The position numbers and the translations under genes were made by a program. From Siphonodentalium dalli (taxonomy: Eukaryota > Mollusca > Scaphopoda > Gadilida > Siphonodentaliidae): 64,000 bases of DNA. Positions 56,901 through 64,000 of this stretch are shown here, in pieces (the first letter of the stretch is position 1; every line of letters begins with the position of its first letter). The stretch spans positions 266,421,551 through 266,485,550 of the forward strand of contig CP136061.1 in the NCBI GenBank assembly GCA_032622095.1, in the 5' to 3' direction. The notes beneath the pieces are model-generated. The model saw only the letters and a program-made list of their open reading frames with translations, did no database searches and was not told the DNA's origin.

Positions 56901-59900
56901 ACGAGTAGTTATCTTATAAACCCTTTCTATACTAAATACTCATTGACGAGTAGTTATCTTATTAACCCTTTCTATATTAAATACTCATTGACGAGTAGTT
57001 ATCTTATTAACCCATTCTATACTAAATACTCATTGACGAGTAGTTATCTTATAAACCCTTTCTATACTAAATACTCATTGACGAGTGGTTACCTTATTAA
57101 CCCTTTCTATACTAAATAATCATTGACGAGTAGTTATCTTATTAACCCTTTCTATACTAAATACTCATTGACGAGTAGTTATCTTATTAACCCTTTCTAT
57201 ACTAAATACTCATTGACGAGTTGTTATCTAATAAACCCTTTCTATACTAAATACTCATTGACGAGTAGTTACCATATTAACCCTTTCTATACTAAATACT
57301 CATTGACGAGTAGTTATCTTATAAATCCTTTCTATCCTAAATACTCATTGACGAGTAGTTATCTTATAAACCCTTTCTATATTAAATACTCATTGACGAG
57401 TAGTTATCTTATGAACCCTTTCTATACTAAATACTCAATGACGAGTAGTTATCTTATAAACCCTTTCTATATTAAATACTCATTGACGAGTAGTTATCTT
57501 ATAAACCCTTTCTATACTAAATACTCATTGACGAGTAGTTATCTTATTAACCCTTTCTATATTAAATACTGATTGACGAGTAGTTATCTTATTAACCCAT
57601 TCTATACTAAATACTCATTGACGAGTAGTTATCTTATAAACCCTTTCTATACTAAATACTCATTGACGAGTGGTTACCTTATTAACCCTTTCTATACTAA
57701 ATACTCATTGACGAGTAGTTATCTTATAAATCCTTTCTATACTAAATACTCATTGACAAGTAGTTATCTTATTAACCCTTTCTATACTAAATAATCATTG
57801 ACGAGTAGTTATCTTATTAACCCTTTCTATACTAAATACTCATTGACGAGTAGTTATCTTATTAACCCTTTCTATACTAAATACTCATTGACGAGTAGTT
57901 ATCTTATAAACCCTTTCTATACTAAATACTCATTGACGAGTAGTTACCCCCTTTCTATACTAAATACTCATTGACGAGTAGTTATCTTATTAACCCATTC
58001 TATACTAAATACTCATTGACGAGTAGTTATCTTATAAACCCTTTCTATACTAAATACTCATTGACGAGTGGTTACCTTATTAACCCTTTCTATACTAAAT
58101 ACTCATTGACGAGTAGTTATCTTATTAACCCTTTCTATACTAAATTCTCATTGACGAGTAGTTATCTTATAAACCCTTTCTATATTAAATACTCATTGAC
58201 GAGTAGTTATCTTATTAACCCATTCTATACTAAATACTCATTGACGAGTAGTTATCTTATAAACCCTTTCTATACTAAATACTCATTGACGAGTGGTTAC
58301 CTTATTAACCCTTTCTATACTAAATAATCATTGACGAGTAGTTATCTTATTAACCCTTTCTATACTAAATACTCATTGACGAGTAGTTATCTTATTAACC
58401 CTTTCTATACTAAATACTCATTGACGAGTAGTTATCTTATAAACCCTTTCTATACTAAATACTCATTGACGAGTAGTTATCTTATAAACCCTTTCTATAC
58501 TAAATACTCATTGACGAGTAGTTATCTTATTAACCCATTCTATACTAAATACTCATTGACGAGTAGTTATCTTATAAACCCTTTCTATACTAAATACTCA
58601 TTGACGAGTGGTTACCTTATTAACCCTTTCTATACTAAATACTCATTGACGAGTAGTTATCTTATTAACCCTTTCTATACTAAATTCTCATTGACGAGTA
58701 GTTATCTTATAAACCCTTTCTATACTAAATACTCATTGACGAGTAGTTATCTTATAAACCCTTTCTATACTTAATACTCATTGACGAGTAGTTACCTTAT
58801 TAACCCTTTCTATACTAAATACTAACTAACGAGTAGTTACCTTATAAACTCTTTCTATACTTAATACTCATTGACGAGTAGTTATCTTATGAACCCTTTC
58901 TATACTAAATACTCATTGACGAGTAGTTATCTTATAAACCCTTTCTATACTAAATACTCATTGACGAGTAGTTATCTTATTAAACCCTTTCTTTACTGAA
59001 TACTCATTGACGAGTAGTTATCTTATAAACCCTTTCTATACTAAATACTCATTGACGAGTAGTTATCTTATAAACCCTTTCTATACTAAATACTCATTGA
59101 CGAGTAGTTATCTTATAAACCCTTTCTATACTACTCATTGACGAGTAGTTATCTTATAAACCCTTTCTAGACTACTCATTGACGAGTAGTTATCTTATAA
59201 ACCCCTTCTATACTAAATACTCATTGACGAGTAGTTATCTTATAAACCCTTTCTATACTTAATACTCATTGACGAGTAGTTACCTTATTAACCCTTTCTA
59301 TACTAAATACTAACTAACGAGTAGTTACCTTATAAACTCTTTCTATACTTAATACTCATTGACGAGTAGTTATCTTATGAACCCTTTCTATACTAAATAC
59401 TCATTGACGAGTAGTTATCTTATAAACCCTTTCTATACTAAATACTCATTGACGAGTAGTTATCTTATTAAACCCTTTCTTTACTGAATACTCATTGACG
59501 AGTAGTTATCTTATAAACCCTTTCTATACTAAATACTCATTGACGAGTAGTTATCTTATTAAACCTTTTCTTTACTGAATACTCATTGACGAGTAGTTAT
59601 CTTATAAACCCTTTCTATACTAAATACTCATTGACGAGTAGTTATCTTATAAACCCTTTCTATACTACTCATTGACGAGTAGTTATCTTATAAACCCTTT
59701 CTAGACTACTCATTGACGAGTAGTTATCTTATAAACCCCTTCTATACTAAATACTCATTGACGAGTAGTTATCTTATAAACCCTTTCTATACTAAATACT
59801 CATTGACGAGTAGTTATCTTATAAATCCCTTCTTTACTGAATACTCATTGATGACGAGTTGTCTTATAAACCCTTTCTATACTTAATACTCATTGACGAG

Positions 59901-62900
59901 TAGTTACCTTATAAACCCTTTCTATACTAAATACTCATTGACGAGTAGTTATCTTATTAATCATATCTATACTAAATCTCATTGACGAGTGGTTATCTTA
60001 TAAACTCTTTCTATACTAAATACTCATTGACGAGTAGTTATCTTATAAATCCTTTCTATCCTAAATACTCAATGACGAGTAGTTATCTTATAAACCCTTT
60101 CTATACTAAATACTCATTGACGAGTGGTTACCTTATGAACCCTTTCTATACTAAATACTCATTGACGAGTAGTTATCTTATGAACCCTTTCTATACTAAA
60201 TACTCATTGACGAGTAGTTATCTTATAAACCCTTTCTATACTAAATACTCATTGATGACGAGTTGTCTTATAAACCCTTTCTATACTTAATACTCATTGA
60301 CGAGTAGTTACCTTATAAACCCTTTCTATACTAAATACTCATTGACGAGTAGTTATCTTATAAATCCCTTCTTTACTGAATACTCATTGATGACGAGTTG
60401 TCTTATAAACCCTTTCTATACTTAATACTCATTGACGAGTAGTTACCTTATAAACCCTTTCTATACTAAATACTCATTGACGAGTAGTTATCTTATTAAT
60501 CATATCTATACTAAATCTCATTGACGAGTGGTTATCTTATAAACTCTTTCTATACTAAATACTCATTGACGAGTAGTTATCTTATAAAACCCTTTCTATA
60601 CTAAATACTCATTGACGAGTAGTTATCTTATAAACCCTTTCTATACTAAATACTCATTGACGAGTAGTTATCTTATAAACCCTTTCTATACTAAATACTC
60701 ATTGACGAGTAGTTATCTTATAAATCCCTTCTTTACTGAATACTCATTGATGACGAGTTGTCTTATAAACCCTTTCTATACTTAATACTCATTGACGAGT
60801 AGTTACCTTATAAACCCTTTCTATACTAAATACTCATTGACGAGTAGTTATCTTATTAATCATATCTATACTAAATCTCATTGACGAGTGGTTATCTTAT
60901 AAACTCTTTCTATACTAAATACTCATTGACGAGTAGTTATCTTATAAAACCCTTTCTATACTAAATACTCATTGACGAGTAGTTATCTTATGAACCCTTT
61001 CTATACTAAATACTCATTGACGAGTAGTTATCTTATAAACCCTTTCTATACTAAATACTCATTGACGAGTAGTTATCTTATAAACCCTTTCTATACTAAA
61101 TACTCATTGACGAGTAGTTATCTTATAAACCCTTTCTTATACTAAATACTCATTGATGAGTAGTTATCTTATAAACCCTTTATATACTAAATACTCATTG
61201 ACGAGTAGTTATCTTATTAAACCTTTCTATACTAAATCATCAGTGACGAGTAGTTATCTTATAAATCCTTTCTATCCTAAATACTCATTGACGAGTAGTT
61301 ATCTTATAAACCCTTTCTATACTAAATACTCATTGACGAGTAGTTATCTTATAAACCCTTTCTATACTAAATACTCATTGATGAGTAGTTATCTTATAAA
61401 CCCTTTATATACTAAATACTCATTGACGAGTAGTTATCTTATTAAACCTTTCTATACTAAATCATCAGTGACGAGTAGTTATCTTATAAATCCTTTCTAT
61501 CCTAAATACTCATTGACGAGTAGTTATCTTATAAACCCTTTCTATACTAAATACTCATTGACGAGTAGTTATCTTATAAACCCTTTATATACTAAATACT
61601 CATTGACGAGTAGTTATCTTATTAAAACTTTCTATACTAAATCATCAGTTACGAGTAGTTATCTTATAAACCCTTTCTATACTAAATACTCATTGACGAG
61701 TAGTTATCTTATGATCCCTTTCTATACTAAATACTCATTGACGAGTAGTTATCTTATGAACCATTTCTATACTAAATACTCATTGACGAGTAGTTATCTT
61801 ATAAACCCTTTCTATACTAAATACTCATTGACGAGTAGTTAACTTATAAACCCTTTCTATACTAAATACTCATTGACGAGTAGTTATCTTATTAACCATA
61901 TCTATACTAAATTCTCATTGACGAGTTGTTATCTTATTAAACCCTTTCTTTACTGAATACTCATTGACAAGTAGTTATCTTATAAACCCTTTCTATACTA
62001 AATACTCATTGACGAGTAGTTATCTTATAAACCCTTTCTATGCTACTCATTGACGAGTAGTTATCTTATAAACCCTTTCTATACTACTCATTGACGAGTA
62101 GTTATCTTATTAAAACTTTCTATACTAAATCATCAGTTACGAGTAGTTATCTTATAAACCCTTTCTATACTAAATACTCATTGACGAGTAGTTATCTTAT
62201 GATCCCTTTCTATACTAAATACTCATTGACGAGTGGTTACCTTATTAACCCTTTCTATACTAAATACTCATTGAAGTGTAGTTTTCTTATAAACCCTTTA
62301 TATACTAAATAAGTATTGACGAGTAGTTATCTTATAAACCCTTTCTATACTAAATACTCATTGACGAGTAGTTATCTTATTAACCATATCTATACTAAAT
62401 ACTCATTGACGAGTAGTTATCTTATGAACCCTTTCTATACTAAATACTCATTGACTAGTAGTTATCTTATAAACCCTTTCTATACTAAATACTCATTGGT
62501 GAGTAGTCATCTTATAAACCCTTTCTATACTAAATACTCATTGGTGAGTAGTTATCTTATAAACCCTTTCTATACTAAATACTCATTGATGAGTAGTTAT
62601 CTTATAAACCCTTTCTATAGTAAATACTCATTGATGAGTAGTTATCTTATAAACCCTTTATATACTACATTGACGAGTAGTTATCTTATTAAACCTTTCT
62701 ATACTAAATCATCAGTGACGAGTAGTTATCTTATAAATCCTTTCTATCCTAAATACTCATTGACGAGTAGTTATCTTATAAACCCTTTCTATATTAAATT
62801 CTCATTGACGAGTAGTTATCTTATTAACCCATTCTATACTAAATACTCATTGACGAGTAGTTATCTTATAAACCCTTTCTATACTAAATACTCATTGACG

Positions 62901-64000
62901 AGTGGTTACCTTATTAACCCTTTCTATACTAAATACTCATTGACGAGTAGTTATCTTATTAACCCTTTCCATACTAAATACTCATTGACGAGTAGTTATC
63001 TTATTAACCCTTTCTATACTAAATACTCATTGACGAGTAGTTATCTTATAAACCCTTTCTATACTAAATACTCATTGACGAGTAGTTATCTTATAAACCC
63101 TTTCTATACTAAATACTCATTGACGAGTAGTTATCTTATTAACCCATTCTATACTAAATACTCATTGACGAGTAGTTATCTTATAAACCCTTTCTATACT
63201 AAATACTCATTGACGAGTGGTTACCTTATTAACCCTTTCTATACTAAATACTCATTGACGAGTAGTTATCTTATTAACCCTTTCTATACTAAATACTCAT
63301 TGACGAGTAGTTATCTTATTAACCCTTTCTATACTAAATACTCATTGACGAGTAGTTATCTTATAAACCCTTTCTATACTAAATACTCATTGACGAGTAG
63401 CTATCTTATAAACCATGTCTATACTAAATACTCGTTGACGAGTAGCTATCTAATAAACCCTTTCTATACTAAATTCTCATTGACGAGTAGTTATCTAGTA
63501 AACCCTTTCTATACTAAATACTCATTGATGAGTAGTTATCTTATAAACCCTTTATATGCTAAATACTCATTGACGAGTAGTTATCTTATTAAACATTTCT
63601 ATACTAAATCATCAGTGACGAGTAGTTATCTTATAAATCCTTTCTATCCTAAATACTCATTGACGAGTAGTTATCTTATAAACCCTTTCTATACTAAATA
63701 CTCATTGACGAGTAGTTATCTTATGAACCCTTTCTATACTAAATACTCATTGACGAGTAGTTATCTTATAAACCCTTTCTATACTAAATACTCATTGATG
63801 ACGAGTTGTCTTATAAACCCTTTCTATACTTAATACTCATTGACGAGTAGTTACCTTATAAACCCTTTCTATACTAAATACTCATTGACGAGTAGTTATC
63901 TTATAAATCCCTTCTTTACTGAATACTCATTGATGACGAGTTGTCTTATAAACCCTTTCTATACTTAATACTCATTGACGAGTAGTTACCTTATAAACCC
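50945..64000 (+). repeat. 45-bp satellite array with higher-order structure, about 290 monomers, open at window end
   Basis: Same monomer and orientation as 36,858-38,594. Variant monomers mark sub-domains: CATTTTAGAGTAG only at about 51.2-52.2 kb; TTGATGACGAGTTGTC at 55.3-56.3, 59.8-60.8 and 63.8-64.0 kb, plus a variant near 52.37 kb; CATCAGTGACGAG or CATCAGTTACGAG only at 61.2-63.6 kb. About 2.95 kb at 53.69-56.64 kb recurs at 58.17-61.12 kb, exactly 4,479 bp away. Shorter higher-order periods of 360, 540 and 585 bp (8, 12 and 13 monomers) are also visible. Long open frames exist only because the monomer is 15 codons long, and they are cut by single-base variants such as ACTTAATAC. Confidence 0.97.

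Overview
The window looks like repeat-rich, AT-rich genomic DNA of an animal, most likely a marine invertebrate. It has introns with GT-AG sites, non-LTR retrotransposon remnants, a tRNA-derived SINE, TTAA-flanked and TA-flanked MITEs, and long satellite arrays. There are no operons, bacterial-style genes, rRNA genes or convincing free-standing tRNA genes. The species cannot be fixed from the sequence alone.

Layout. (1) 1-18,537 is a tandem array of a 7,517-bp unit: a short copy of 5,496 bp, a full copy, and a partial third copy. The copies are almost identical. Each full unit carries a dead LINE 3' half, a TTAA-flanked MITE, foldback elements, a 32-bp minisatellite and a decayed C-terminal fragment of a fibrinogen-related (FReD) exon. 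(2) 18,537-20,109 is an older, diverged relative of the unit mixed with LINE tails. (3) 20,110-36,566, minus strand, is the one gene I can reconstruct. It has three exons encoding a predicted 366-aa secreted protein: signal peptide, PAN/apple-like domain, EGF-like module and fibrinogen C-terminal domain. Exon phases agree at both junctions. Its introns of 2.6 and 12.8 kb hold MITEs, foldback elements, microsatellites and a diverged satellite relic. (4) 36,858-38,594 is a 45-bp satellite array that starts about 290 bp upstream of the gene's start codon. (5) 38,595-50,944 has no recognised gene. It holds a mariner-like MITE, a SINE with target-site duplications, a LINE C-terminal fragment, several local duplications and one unrecognised ORF region near 48.3-48.9 kb. 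(6) 50,945 to the window end is about 13 kb of the same 45-bp satellite, with higher-order repeats, running off the edge.

The most interesting relation is between the FReD gene and the tandem array. The 7.5-kb units contain an antisense-strand FReD C-terminus. The array ends in a FReD exon scrap with a nonsense codon, and the 32-bp minisatellite monomer itself reads like the FReD codons for Gly-Glu-Asn-Cys-Thr/Ser-Gly. I infer that a FReD paralogue decayed, one conserved exon segment grew into a minisatellite, and recombination at that minisatellite probably multiplied the surrounding 7.5 kb.
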